From positions 36,422,536 to 36,486,535 of the forward strand of contig NC_067198.1 of assembly GCF_000699445.3 (NCBI RefSeq): a stretch of 64,000 nt of DNA, given 5' to 3'. The stretch is from Schistosoma haematobium (lineage: Eukaryota; Platyhelminthes; Trematoda; Strigeidida; Schistosomatidae). The notes under the pieces were generated by a model. It made no database searches, was not told where the DNA came from, and saw nothing but the letters and a program-made list of their open reading frames with translations. The position numbers were made by a program, and so were the translations under genes. The stretch's first letter is position 1. Every line of letters begins with the position of its first letter. Shown here piece after piece: positions 47,851-58,517 of the stretch.

Positions 47851-48345
47851 ATGTTTTACTATACATTTAGCTGTTTATATATTTCTATTATAATTTTCAA
47901 TATGACATTTAGTTTACCATTGAAAAATGTTATAGATGATTCAAATACTACTACAAATGGTTATGATTATCGAGTACCTGGTATTAATAATGATGATGAT
48001 TCTAATTGGACAGTAATTTCTCATGAAGCTCTTCATGAAGCATTAAATTCTACAGATGATTCATTGGAACATGATGAAGAATTAACAACAACAATGTCAT
48101 TATCATCATCGTCATCATCACCTATGACGATGACAACAGAAACAATAACTTCAATGTCTACATTAGAATCAGAAGAAAATGTTAAAAATTCACAACAGTC
48201 ACAATCAATTATGAATAATATATCAGTAGAAAAAAAAGAATTAACAAAACCAACAACATCTCTAGTTACTATCATACCAGAGACAAGATCATTATCATCG
48301 TCATTTTCAACGAAACCAATGGTAGAAACGACACTTAACTTATAA
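47851..48345 (+). CDS. Ser/Thr-rich ORF with putative signal peptide, unrecognised
   Basis: A 164-codon single-exon frame from ATG to TAA, with an in-frame TGA 27 bases upstream of the ATG. Residues 2-24 are hydrophobic and aromatic (FYYTFSCLYISIIIFNMTFS), a possible signal peptide or anchor. The rest is acidic and Ser/Thr/Asn-rich, with candidate N-glycosylation sites NTT, NWT and NST and a poly-Ser stretch. I know no family for it. A pyrimidine-rich tract ending in AG (about 47911) means the real coding part could instead be a terminal exon beginning at LPLKNVIDD. No transposon motif is present. The antisense frame here is an artefact of the same low-complexity codons. It could still be chance. 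Confidence 0.42.
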   Translation: MFYYTFSCLYISIIIFNMTFSLPLKNVIDDSNTTTNGYDYRVPGINNDDDSNWTVISHEALHEALNSTDDSLEHDEELTTTMSLSSSSSSPMTMTTETITSMSTLESEENVKNSQQSQSIMNNISVEKKELTKPTTSLVTIIPETRSLSSSFSTKPMVETTLNL

Positions 48346-48579
48346 ACAATTATCAAATAATACATATATATATATATATATGCATGAAATACTATATGAT
48401 GATTCAATGGGTATATTTTTCTTTCTAAAAAAGTGACAAACAAAAAAGGTTAACATGGATTCAGATGAGTAGTATATTCATTGTAATATTAATGTAATTT
48501 TATTTCAATTACATTTTATTATACCGCTGAAAAATATTTGGTGTTGCTTTGTTTATTTATTTATTCTTAAAGAGAAAAA

Positions 48580-48715
48580 ATAACTCCGACTGAAACCCCT
48601 CTGAGACTACTGCTGGTTCCAAGCCCGGATAAAGGAGGAGGGTAGGGCATGCGGTTAGTGACCCTATCCCGTAGAAAACTAACTCATTAAAATAAAAACG
48701 CTGGCCAAAAAAAAT
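48580..48715 (+). mobile_element. RTE 5' leader fragment
   Basis: Shares gctggttccaagcccggata, ggaggagggt and ctatcccgtagaaaa blocks with the start of the RTE piece at 3970-4090, which precedes the endonuclease there. Nothing of the ORF is present here. Confidence 0.65.
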
Positions 48716-48799
48716 ATTCAAACCACTTAAACGTAGCAAGTAAAGAGAACAAACAACTACATTGATTATCAGATATATATAATTATAACTAATACATAT

Positions 48800-49045
48800 T
48801 GTAGTGAGCAACCGAATTATACTTAGCACAAAATTACGGAGTTACTTGGTAAAATAGAAAAATCATACTATAATACTTAATTTGCAAAATGTTCAATAAT
48901 TGTCTCGAACTTCGTTGTTCTTGCATTTCCATACTAATTGCTTTCTATTCCCTCTCTTCCTTTCTTGATCTTCCGCCATCTTCTGCTACCAGACATTATA
49001 TTCCTGACTCGCGTCATATACTACTTATATCAATATAAGTAGCAC
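48800..49045 (-). repeat. Dispersed repeat E, best palindromic head
   Basis: The minus-strand head is a perfect 10-base inverted repeat (ctacttatat / atataagtag, 2-base loop) at 49021-49042. The centre (gaatagaaagcaattagtat) and tail (attttgcaaattaagtatta, ttgctcactacaata) match the other copies. Confidence 0.7.
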
Positions 49046-49231
49046 GCACCATACTATGATTAGTGAATTGATAATAGAAAATACAGTTTATTGTTTATTA
49101 TACATATATATCCTATGAATCGTTTATAGAATATAATGAAACAAGAGAATTGAAAATAATTCACTATGAAGCAATATAATGATAAAAGAATACTTTAATT
49201 TATCTAATAATTATATAAGAGGACTAATAAT

Positions 49232-49460
49232 AATCAAAGTAATTATTAGAAGGAGGTTTTGTGGAGATTTTCTCTTTTATAATTTATTAATTGGATTCAT
49301 GAGGCAATTAAAGCTAGATTACTATTGGAAAATCTGGAAGTATTAGATGATTGTTTCGTCCTAGTATGGGACTCTTCAATCGTGTGCATCTACGATCCCA
49401 CCCTACGGGATCTAATTTTAATTGACTCATAAATTCAATTATTCAATCAAAGTAATTATT
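49232..49460. repeat. SINE-A inverted composite with perfect 16-bp target-site duplication
   Basis: aatcaaagtaattatt occurs at 49232-49247 and again at 49445-49460. Between them a minus arm (tail to just before the B box) is joined to a sense tail beginning ctaattttaattgactcat. Both outer ends are the SINE 3' end. The core is mutated (UUGAAGA). Confidence 0.9.
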
Positions 49461-49689
49461 CAAAACTCAAACAGTTGCTATATTGTATAATAAAAGATTA
49501 AGGAACTAACAAAATATTTTGATGAATAGTCATTAGTATAATAGTTAGGTAAGAATCAAAAGATGAATATTGAGAATATATCTAATTTTCTAATGATTTC
49601 AGATGAAATTTCTTATTTTATTATGACCAGTAACTTTTTAGTGAATAAACTAGCTACATAATTAACAATTATGAGTTGTTGTTATCCAA

Positions 49690-49918
49690 TTTAGAATTCT
49701 TCATGTCTCTTGTTTTTTCTCTTTTCAAATTTATTTCACTGGATTATACTCCATGAATAACACCTTCAAATCCTAATGCTTCCGATTACTGCTTATACTT
49801 TTACTACTTCTACCACCATGGGATTTGGATCGACAACTGCATCTCTGTGCTAATGTGGTATGGCAACTCGAACTGATGTACGTACGTACGAAGTTCTACG
49901 TTGTTACTGACTGAAGTT
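49690..49918 (+). mobile_element. RTE/SR2-like 3' UTR, 5'-truncated copy
   Basis: Nearly identical to the 3' UTR of the element ending at 61018: ttcactggattatactc, ttccgattactgcttatac, ccaccatgggatttggatcg, acgtacgtacgaag, ending ttgttactgactga. No coding part is left. Confidence 0.85.
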
Positions 49919-50880
49919 AATAGCTCATTTTTCTTTTCTGTAAATTATTCATTAGAAAAGAAGTAATATCTCTAAGGGTTTACTATAAACTGAGTAAATT
50001 AGAGATGAACTGATTGATTAATTTATGTGTTGTATATAATTTACATAAAAAGAGGTGAGTTTTCTTTTCTTTTTAAATGTGTGCTGTATACTATTACTAT
50101 CATTCTATGGTAGTAGAAAATGAATTTTGTAAGGACTATAATAAAGATACTTATACTAATATATAAAATAAATCTCATCCCCTTTTAAATTTACTTCAAA
50201 AAATGAGCCCTATTGTTTTGGCTTTGATTAGCTTATCTCTATATTATAATTATATTGTAGAACTAATAAATGTTTAATTTCAATCAGTTTACGAATCTGT
50301 GCGACCATCTTCCATTATCATCTTCAGTAGTTAACAGCTGTTCAATGTTATTACATTCTCAAAAGTGATCTAACATAGGTCAGTTCATAATTTCCATGAA
50401 ATTCAACAATTTCCACAACCTCATACTGATTAAATAAACAGTTGACAAAAGAAGATATATTACGTAATATTAATACTTTAGTCATAGCTTAGTCCTACAG
50501 CTATTAACTTTAGGATCTTACTATTTTTTTTTATATACTTTAATATATTTTAGGGATCAACTAAGGTTCAAGCAGTAAACTATTGAACCATAATACAAAC
50601 ATATCAGTTAAAATTAACGCACTTATCTCATGAGTTAAGAGAATAAGTAGCTGTTAATAATCCCATTTCAACCTATACATCATTGTATTGTGACAGATTT
50701 CTATCCATATTCTTGTTTGATAATATTAAAATATTTTGAACAGGATAATTTATGTCTACTTGAAGTAAGCAATGATTATGTTATCCAAAACAGTAAAGTA
50801 TAACATCCTATTTACAGTATTCAGCTTAACCAAAAGTAGATTTCATCATTTTTATCCACATTACTTTATTCTTTCTAATG
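49919..50880. other. Intergenic, nothing seen
   Basis: No recognisable feature. Confidence 0.4.
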
Positions 50881-51290
50881 TTACTTACTTACTTACGCCT
50901 GTTACTCCTCATGAAGGAGCATAAGCCACCCACCAGTACTCTCCATCCAACTCTGTCCTGGACAACCCTCTCCAGCTCTTTCCAGTTGCTATTCATCCTT
51001 TTCATATCTGATTCTATTTCCCGACGTAATGTGTTCTTTGACCTTACACTTTTCCACTTCCCCTTAGGATTCCAAATAAGGGTTAGTGTCGTGATACAGT
51101 GTGGTGATTTTCGCAGTGTATGACCTATCCATTTCCATCGTCTTTTCCTAATTTCCTCTTCAGCTGGGATCTGATCTGTTCTCTTCTACAGTAGGCTCTT
51201 GCTGATGGTATCCGGCCAATGGATGTTGAGTATCTTGCGTAGATAACCATTTATAAATACTTGTACCTTCTTGATGATGGTTGTAGCAGT
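50881..51290 (-). mobile_element. RTE-like element (second lineage), C-terminus
   Basis: The minus strand reads VQVFINGYLRKILNIHWPDT, ISKSLL, a stop, [60 protein letters not shown] and [20 protein letters not shown]. This is the longest copy of this lineage in the window, with one stop, ending in a (GTAA)4 tail. Confidence 0.9.
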
Positions 51291-51639
51291 TCAATGTTAC
51301 TTACAGTAATGTCAATTATATTGTTAAGGAAAATATGGTGAATTAACTAAATAAAACTTATCTTTACAAGGTTATCTATATTAAACATGAACACAATTAT
51401 TTGAACTGATTATATATTGTCAATAATTCTCTATAAATAATTTGTCGCAATTATATTCAAGATTTGATTGAATAACGGAAAAAGAGAGTTTTCTCAAAGA
51501 TCATAATAATCAAAAATACTTCTAATGTTCAGGCTAATGAATGGTCATTTAAATGCAAAACTGTTTAAGTGGTCCTATATCTGACTCCAATTAGATCGTA
51601 TGAATATTATTGAAGTAAACATGTCCTCTATCCTCGTTT
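51291..51639. other. Intergenic, nothing seen
   Basis: No recognisable feature. Confidence 0.4.
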
Positions 51640-51865
51640 GTAATTAATGACTTGATCCACGAGAGTGAATTTTGAATATGTATATTTCACATTATTGTTG
51701 ATTCAGACAAGGTCGGAAAAGTGAAGAGAACAAAGCGAAGCGAAATAACACGCACTGAAGAAGGCATGTAAGCCAACTCCATTTAATCAAGCGCTAATCA
51801 AGATTTATAGCCAGATACAAATAAGTTACAAACATGTGATGAATAGGATAAGAAGAGCACGCATA
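51640..51865 (-). repeat. Dispersed repeat D
   Basis: Minus-strand relative of 16910-17300, sharing tggagttggcttac, gcgcttgat.aaatgg, tttcgcttcg and cttatcctattcatcacatg. Flanking sequences differ. Confidence 0.5.
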
Positions 51866-52156
51866 TACGCTTACATAAAAGCAGTCAAGATTGATAAGCG
51901 AATAATTGACAAGATTAAAATATGACTCAAGAAGAATGAAGTTAATAAAGTAATACAGTAGATTAACAGTAGTGACATTCAAAATGATGTTTCCTTACAG
52001 TAAAGAGTAAGATGAAAGGAATAAGATGGTAAATGAAAAGATAGTAATAAATATTAAGAATTGATAGTTAAAATATTTCATTATTTCTCTGTTCTTTAAG
52101 TAAGATGAGTGAAATATTCTGCACTTAGGAAGTGTTGATTTAGATATTTTGCACTC

Positions 52157-52285
52157 CTAGTATATTATCAGAATGGGTTTTGTGGAGATTTTTAGAAATT
52201 TCACTAGTTGAAATCATGAGTCAATTGAATCTAGACCACCATGGAAAACCTGGAAGCACTAGACGGCCGTTTCGTCCTAGTATAC
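52157..52285 (-). repeat. SINE-A fragment, ends inside hammerhead
   Basis: Antisense tail, central block and hammerhead up to the stem II loop. Young-looking: few differences from the other good copies. A standard 5' truncation. Confidence 0.83.
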
Positions 52286-53291
52286 GTATGAAAATTGTAT
52301 ACAATTACAAAATTACAGACGTTCATGATTCAACCTAAGTAACACAAGAAGAAAAGACTTGTTGATTTTATAAAAGAACTTTGCTCTCTCCTAAAAGATA
52401 GGAATGTGACAAAGCTCATTAAAAAGATATAATCTTATTGGGATTTTTTAAAAGAATGACTATATCAAAAAGTAAAGGAGAAGCAAAGTCATTACGAAGA
52501 ATTTTGATTCCAAGTTCGTAGTAAATTTATGGAGAGCATATATAAGGATTTGTATCATAAAAAACAAGTTTTGAGGTCTTACTAGAATGTTTAGTCATGA
52601 ATCTATCACTGTCTTTAAAGGTGTTATAATGATACATTATGAAAAGGTAGTAAGTGATCATCATCTCTTCTTAAAATTACGAGAAGTCTCTTCAGAAGAT
52701 GTTACATGATAATACAACCAAGACTTCATGGTTAGATCATTTAGCGCTAAATAAAAAGTAACTTAATTCTTTCTAATGTACTACGAATATTCCCCGCTAT
52801 CTCAAACTCAATTAGAAATAACCAATGCATGGTAATCAGCATATAAAGTAAGAGGGTGAAGACAAACAATAGATTACAAGAATTGAAGACAAGTATAAGA
52901 AGAGTTTGAGGATTTTAAATATTTTTCGGGGATTGAAATACATTTTAATTTCAACTAGAACATTGAGGGACATCATTGGGAGGTAATAATGAAAATATAA
53001 CTCTAATAATGCCATCTCAATATCATCTCTTAGAATTCCTACTAAAGCCACTAATATTAAGTGTGATGCGATTAACTACTCATAAGTAGATTATCTTTTT
53101 TGATGAAGATTATTTTTTCGGTGTTTCATTTAAGCTCATACAGTATGTAGAATATATATGATAATAGTACTTTATTTATCAAGTCACTGGGTATTTTAAA
53201 CAAAACACACGTGATAAGGTATTATTTGGATAAAAGAGCTGAATAGTTTAAATTGTGATAACTAGCTGGTTTTTTTTCTATTTCACACAAA
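52286..53291. other. Intergenic, nothing seen
   Basis: Upstream of the candidate gene; no promoter element can be identified with confidence. Confidence 0.4.
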
Positions 53292-53908
53292 ATGGCTAGT
53301 GGTACATCAGAAAAATCATTGAAACAAGAGAGTATAAATGTTGGAAATTATGAAAATAAAAATGCCATTGATGCAAATTATGAAATTAGATATTGGACAA
53401 GAATACAAAATCACAATGTAAACAAAATGAAAAGAAGTGAGAATAGCACACATGTAACTGGAAAAAATTCTTGTATTGAAACTGATTTTAAACGAGAAAT
53501 GAGACGTTATTATGTCAGTTTAAAACAAAATCTTAATAAAATTAATCGAATACAAGAAGAGGTAAGTGAAGCAATGAATTTAACTGATTGCAATATTTAC
53601 TTTTACCAGTTATAAATTTTTATGATTATAGATATTTTGACTGTATAACATAAGCAGTGTAATTGTAAACAGTCCTATGAGACCGCTAAATAATACTGAT
53701 ATTATAGGGTGTTGTAGATATTAGTGGATTTGGAATTTTACATTACGAACCGACTTTGATTAGAAACTATTCGAAACCAGAAGGTGCCAGAAAGCTGTTT
53801 CTTCCAAGTATGAACTTCCTTTACAATCCTGGTTCACAAACCAATCATTGTTTGAAATCAATATATTCAAGACATGTGACAGCCATTGAAGTAATTATCC
53901 ATTACTGA
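53292..53908 (+). CDS. Candidate host gene, two in-phase exons, product unrecognised
   Basis: Exon 1 (53292-53561, 90 codons, ATG) starts MASGTSEKSLKQE and ends NKINRIQEE at a strong donor (GAG|gtaagt). The intron is 146 bases and ends tattatag. Exon 2 (53708-53890, 61 codons, phase 0, no stop) begins GVVDISGFGILHYEPT and ends HVTAIE. It either splices at gtaatt or reads five more codons to TGA at 53906-53908, giving a protein of about 156 residues. Exon 1 is rich in Asn, Lys and Glu with a helical, charged end (FKREMRRYYVSLKQNLNKI). Exon 2 is mixed and globular-looking (KLFLPSMNFLYNPG). No signal peptide or membrane segment. No family recognised; a small cytosolic or cytoskeletal protein is only a guess. 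In-phase exons with good splice sites argue for a real gene. Confidence 0.6.
53562..53707 (+). other. Predicted intron of the candidate gene
   Basis: GT-AG, phase 0. Reading through it instead would add 17 codons and then stop (the unspliced 107-residue frame). Confidence 0.6.
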
Positions 53909-55294
53909 TCATTTGAATATCTGATAGTTAGTTCATTTTTTATTCTCGTCTCTTTAACTGAACACACTCTTTACTCTATAGTAAACTGCTAAGTATTGGC
54001 ATACTACAAAGAAAGTTATTCAGTTTGTTACATCCTTGATCTGTCTACCCACTTTTGGTGCTGAGGATAACTTGTCTAATTTAGATGAAGACCTTGACGC
54101 GATAGGCTGACCGGCTTAACCTTGAGGCTAGTATGCGTTAGTTCGAAGTGGGTTAGAGAGGAGAAAAATGTTCTATTACCTGATTGGCTGACAAGCACGC
54201 AAGTAAGAAAAGTCAATTGTAACACTACCCGATTTATTCTCAATTCCGATCTGGTTCCAGATTTCAGATCAGTGTAAAAAGATTCATGAATTAATAGATA
54301 ACTAACTCGACCACAACGTACAATAATTAGGAAAATACAAATATGTCCAAAACTGGAGATTACCGTAGAAAATAGAGTACAAAATAATACGTCTAAATTA
54401 CAATAGCTTTGGAACAAAAAGGGCTATAGTAGTGAAACATACATCAAACGAAAGCTTATGATTTGTAGAATAGACTAGGGACAAAAATAAATATTACTGT
54501 TTTAAAAGCTTTGAATGAAATGAAATAACGTCCCGAAAAATAGCTTCCGTAGTTTGTCAAGTCTTCTTGTTTCTCTGTTCACACCAAAGTTCTTTATTGT
54601 TTTTAACTGTTTCTCAGTCAAATTTATTTAAAACACAATATAATGGGAATCCTTCAGCGATCAAATTTATTCCATGATCAATATTACTTTCTTAATATTA
54701 TTTACAAATTTTACAAAAATATAATTCTATGACCATTACTAATGTATATCAGTTTATTCGTATGGGAAAACATTACCAAGTTAACAATTAGGTTACATAC
54801 CTACTGCTGATCGTAAATGGTGTTTACTCTATATCGGGAGTCCATTGAAGTTGAAAATCTAGACCAGTACTTTTAAACATAGTGAGTGTCACTTAAAAGA
54901 TCCAACGATTTTTATTGATAAAGACTCTTAAAGGTTGATCATAATCGTATCATTTTTAGGAGAGCTGTCTTAACAAACTATTTAACTGATCATAAAAATA
55001 AACAATGAATTGGTTGTCATTTTACATCACTTCATTGAATAAACAAGGATCCTGTAATAAAAGTGATTTAATTCACTATTGTCTACAAAACTGATTATAT
55101 AAAGTGAAAATATTCTCAGGATGTATCTTTAAAAGAAGTTTTCATAAATAATGGAATGACATGAAAGACTGTTGTTTTCTAAATTACAAATACATACTTT
55201 TGACTATGATTTTAACTTAAATATTAGAAATTTTTTTATTTAGCTTGAATATTTCCCCAATTAAAATGGTCGTGTTTGAAAAAGTACAAACTAA
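53909..55294. other. Downstream of candidate gene, nothing firm
   Basis: A 113-codon minus frame (54076-54417) overlaps a less AT-rich patch. It shows no family features and may belong to an old repeat. No further exon of the candidate gene could be identified. Confidence 0.4.
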
Positions 55295-55588
55295 ATAACA
55301 ATCAGATAGGTTGAAATCATGAGTCAATTGAAGCTAGACCATCATGGAAAACCTGGGAGCACTGGACGGCCGTTTCGTCCTATTGTGGGACTCCTCAGCG
55401 GTGCGCATCCATGATCCTGCACCCCGCGAGATTCGAACCCAGGACCTGTCAGTCTCATACTAGGACGAAGCGACCATCCAGTGCTTCCAGGTTTTCCATG
55501 GTGATCTAGCTTCAATTGACTCATGATTCCAACCAGTGAAATTTCTAAAAAAATCTCCACAAAACCCATTCTGATAACAATCAGATAG
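55295..55588. repeat. SINE-A inverted composite with perfect 15-bp target-site duplication
   Basis: ataacaatcagatag occurs at 55295-55309 and 55574-55588. The minus arm (tail to A-B region) joins at cagtct|catactagg a plus arm that begins inside the stem II loop. The arms differ at the loop (attgtggg versus agtatg), so they need not come from one RNA. The minus hammerhead (55359-55403) keeps core, stem II, GAAA and stem III, with one mismatch in stem I. Confidence 0.92.
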
Positions 55589-57659
55589 TGAAAATTGATA
55601 GAAAATCAATTAATAATTCATACAAAATTTCATCCAGCTTTGATTATAATCCACTAATCAAATTCTTAGAAAGCAACAACCAATCAAATTCAATGGTATT
55701 ATGATAAGTCTTCCATGAATAATGCTCTTACCTGCTCTACTGACTCAGTACGTAACTTCACTTCAGATAGTGAGTGATAACTCAAGATGTTCTTGTTTAA
55801 CAAGATACGGAAATAAGTTTTTAACAGTTTGTCATTTAATCAAACATTAATATGGATCATAGAACAGCAGAATTTCATATAGATAAGATAGATCTCTAGT
55901 CGAATTATCCAATCACATTATGGTGGATGAACTTAAGTTCTATCCATTATAGTTTGTTTTTAGTACATTTGTGATGACATGAAGCTTCGTTTGAATTTTA
56001 ATTTATTTCTTCGAGATCATTTTTATCATTAAAAGTTTGAGTGATATGAAATTATATTGTTCAATTTCCATCTCTGGATCAGCTGATCAAACAAATTGTT
56101 TTGACCTTAATAAGGACATTTTGTCTACATCAATAAAGTCTTTATTAATGCTATGATCTATCGTTATAAAATGAAACAAGCTCATAATTAAATAATGTGA
56201 AACATCAAAAAAACAATTTTTCAGGGTCATCTGGATGTACTCTCATGAAAAAATCAATAATTTGTGGATGATATTCAATACAGAAAAGAACGCAACTTTA
56301 ATGTAATAAGATTAATTGTTGAGTGACTTTGAATTCATTAGCTTTTGATAATGTTTATCATCACCAGTTGTATGAAGAAGCATTCAACAGTTTTTTTCGT
56401 ATGTAGTACATAATTAGTATGCCCTAACGACTCCTTCGGAGATCAAACTAAAGACCTACATGGCTTACATTTAAATTTTGGACTTAAAATTGCATTAATC
56501 AGTACGTTGACACGACTGTTAGCAGAAATGTGACTATTTATTACAAAGTAAGACTGAACAAAAATTTCATAAATCGCTACCACCCACTCACTACTAAGGG
56601 TTATATAATCAGCAACATTACTAAGCTGTTCACAAATACAGGGAGTGTATTCAATAAAACTAATATGTTTGTTATCATTTAATGTTCAAAGAGAAAGAAA
56701 CAATGTCATGACGATAATTACTGATGTTATTACTCTTACTATTAAAGTAATGTTATGTCCATTGAGTATAAAATAAAAATACAACATCCTTTCAGTGTTC
56801 AATATCAAATAGAAATATCATCTACAAAAGGGATTACACTAATTGCAGAAAACGTTGTATTGTACAAGGTGGATATCCAATCACCTATGTATACAAGAAC
56901 ATAAACTAGCTACAGGGTAACATAACATGTTATTGCTCAGATCAATGCACAAAGGTAACCACAGACATAAATTTCAAATCAAGGAAAATTCAAAGAATGC
57001 CAGAAAATGTTTGAAAATATGGGATTTAGATCAGTTTGTAACCAGTAGTCATATTAGTATAAATTATATTTACCAATCTGTATGGAAGAAATCAATCAAT
57101 CATATAACCAAAGGTCAACTAAAAAAAGACTAAAGTAAATGTAAAGACAAATAAAGTTGAAGACACCTCCGAATATAACCATTCCATGATAAGATCACCA
57201 GGACAAGCGGATTTAGAGCTTAAGAATTAGTCAAAAAGACCAATTCTATGTGAAGTTAGTTCTGACATTGTTGTCTAGATTGAAAAGAGCAAGAACAAAG
57301 ATTCTAGCAGAATAGCATGAATTCATTTTATTTCGTAGGTTCTCGTCAGCTGCTTACAACCTGTGATATTTAAAAATCATAATTACACAATGGGTTTAAA
57401 TTGCTTACTGAATATTGTAAATATATACCTAATGTGAAAGAATATTCTACAACATTAATTGTGACAACAGTTCAAAAGTGGGTTAGAAACAATCGATTAC
57501 ATAATGAATAACATTGAAGGAATGTAGTGAGTAGAGTTCAGTTGAAAGATTAATAATTTGAAAGATAATTGAAAAAATAAAATAGAGTCAATGATGTAAT
57601 AAGTGCAAAAGAAAAAAAGAAAAAAAAGAAAATTTTATGGTGCAGTGAAGGAATATTTG
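55589..57659. other. Intergenic, nothing seen
   Basis: AT-rich. Small frames such as 56927-57133 lack splice context or family similarity. Confidence 0.4.
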
Positions 57660-58517
57660 TCACCAGGGCAAGGAAAGATTAGCCACCGTCTCCTTTTGAA
57701 TACATAGGTCAGGTTTTTGACGCCTGATGGCAATGGTTTCAGCAAACTTCAGAAGACTGGAGTTTGGCTGCTTACTAATCACCCTAAAGGATTGTAAGGT
57801 ATCTACCTGATGTCCTGTATCAAGGAGATATTTGGTGATTGCACTGTTCAGAGTCTTTCTTTCCCTTGTTCTAAGACTTTTTGGAACATGTTTAAAGAAT
57901 CTAAGATATGCTCTCCTTTCAGTTCGGCCGATGTAGCTGCTTTGGCAGGTACACGTAAATTTATAAATACAGTTGGCGGTAACCTGAAAGGGTTGCTTGT
58001 CGATCTTTGATTGAGTTATTGAACATGTTGTTTTATAGAGAATTAAAAGTTTAGCAGCCGGATAAGTTCTGGTTATCGCTGTATTCAGTCTCTTGTTGAT
58101 AATTTGTGCGACATCATCACCTTTAAAGTTAAGATTTATATATACTGGTTTTTTATTGACCATAGTTATTTCCGTCTTCTTTTCTTTGGGCCTTTTATAT
58201 TTGTCAATAAACTTTTGTGGATAAAAGTTTTCTTTTAGACATTTTTCTACGTTCATTAATTCTTCTTCCAGTTTGTCGGTGGTACATATCTTTTTTGCCC
58301 TGTAAAATAGTGTTTTAACCAACGCCTTCTTGTAACTAATTGGACAAAAACTATTGAAATTCAGGTAGAGGCCATTCCAATTACTTTTTCTATAAATTGA
58401 ACGTTGGACTGTCCCGTTTCCCCTGCGTTTTATGGCAACATCTAGAACTGTAACGAAACCATATAGGTCTATGAACTTAGCATAACTGAAAACATTCACC
58501 TGAATTATAGGTCTTTT
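57660..58517 (-). mobile_element. Penelope-like element, RT C-terminus plus GIY-YIG endonuclease
   Basis: Open frame of 285 codons with no ATG at its start, because the element is truncated; numbering below is from the GTG at 58499. Residues 17-100 (VLDVAIKRRGNGTVQRSIYR ... YLNFNSFCPISYKKALVKTL, FYRAKKICTT) match the end of Penelope reverse transcriptases. Residues 177-205 form the GIY-YIG core with its Cys-rich insert (CIYKFTCTCQSSYIGRTERR), followed by R200 and H204. KFAETIAIRRQKPDLCIQ (251-268) carries the likely catalytic Glu. The stop is TGA. The RT palm with its catalytic aspartates is missing, so the copy cannot move itself, but the endonuclease frame is still uninterrupted. Penelope-like elements are an established component of schistosome genomes. 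Confidence 0.9.

Noticed and set aside
48033..48443. 136-codon minus frame opposite the Ser/Thr-rich ORF
   Set aside because: Mirror of Ser/Thr codon runs on the plus strand; poly-Asp/Val pattern is typical of an antisense shadow.
54076..54417. 113-codon minus frame with hydrophobic start
   Set aside because: No recognisable family and no exon partners; possibly part of an old repeat.
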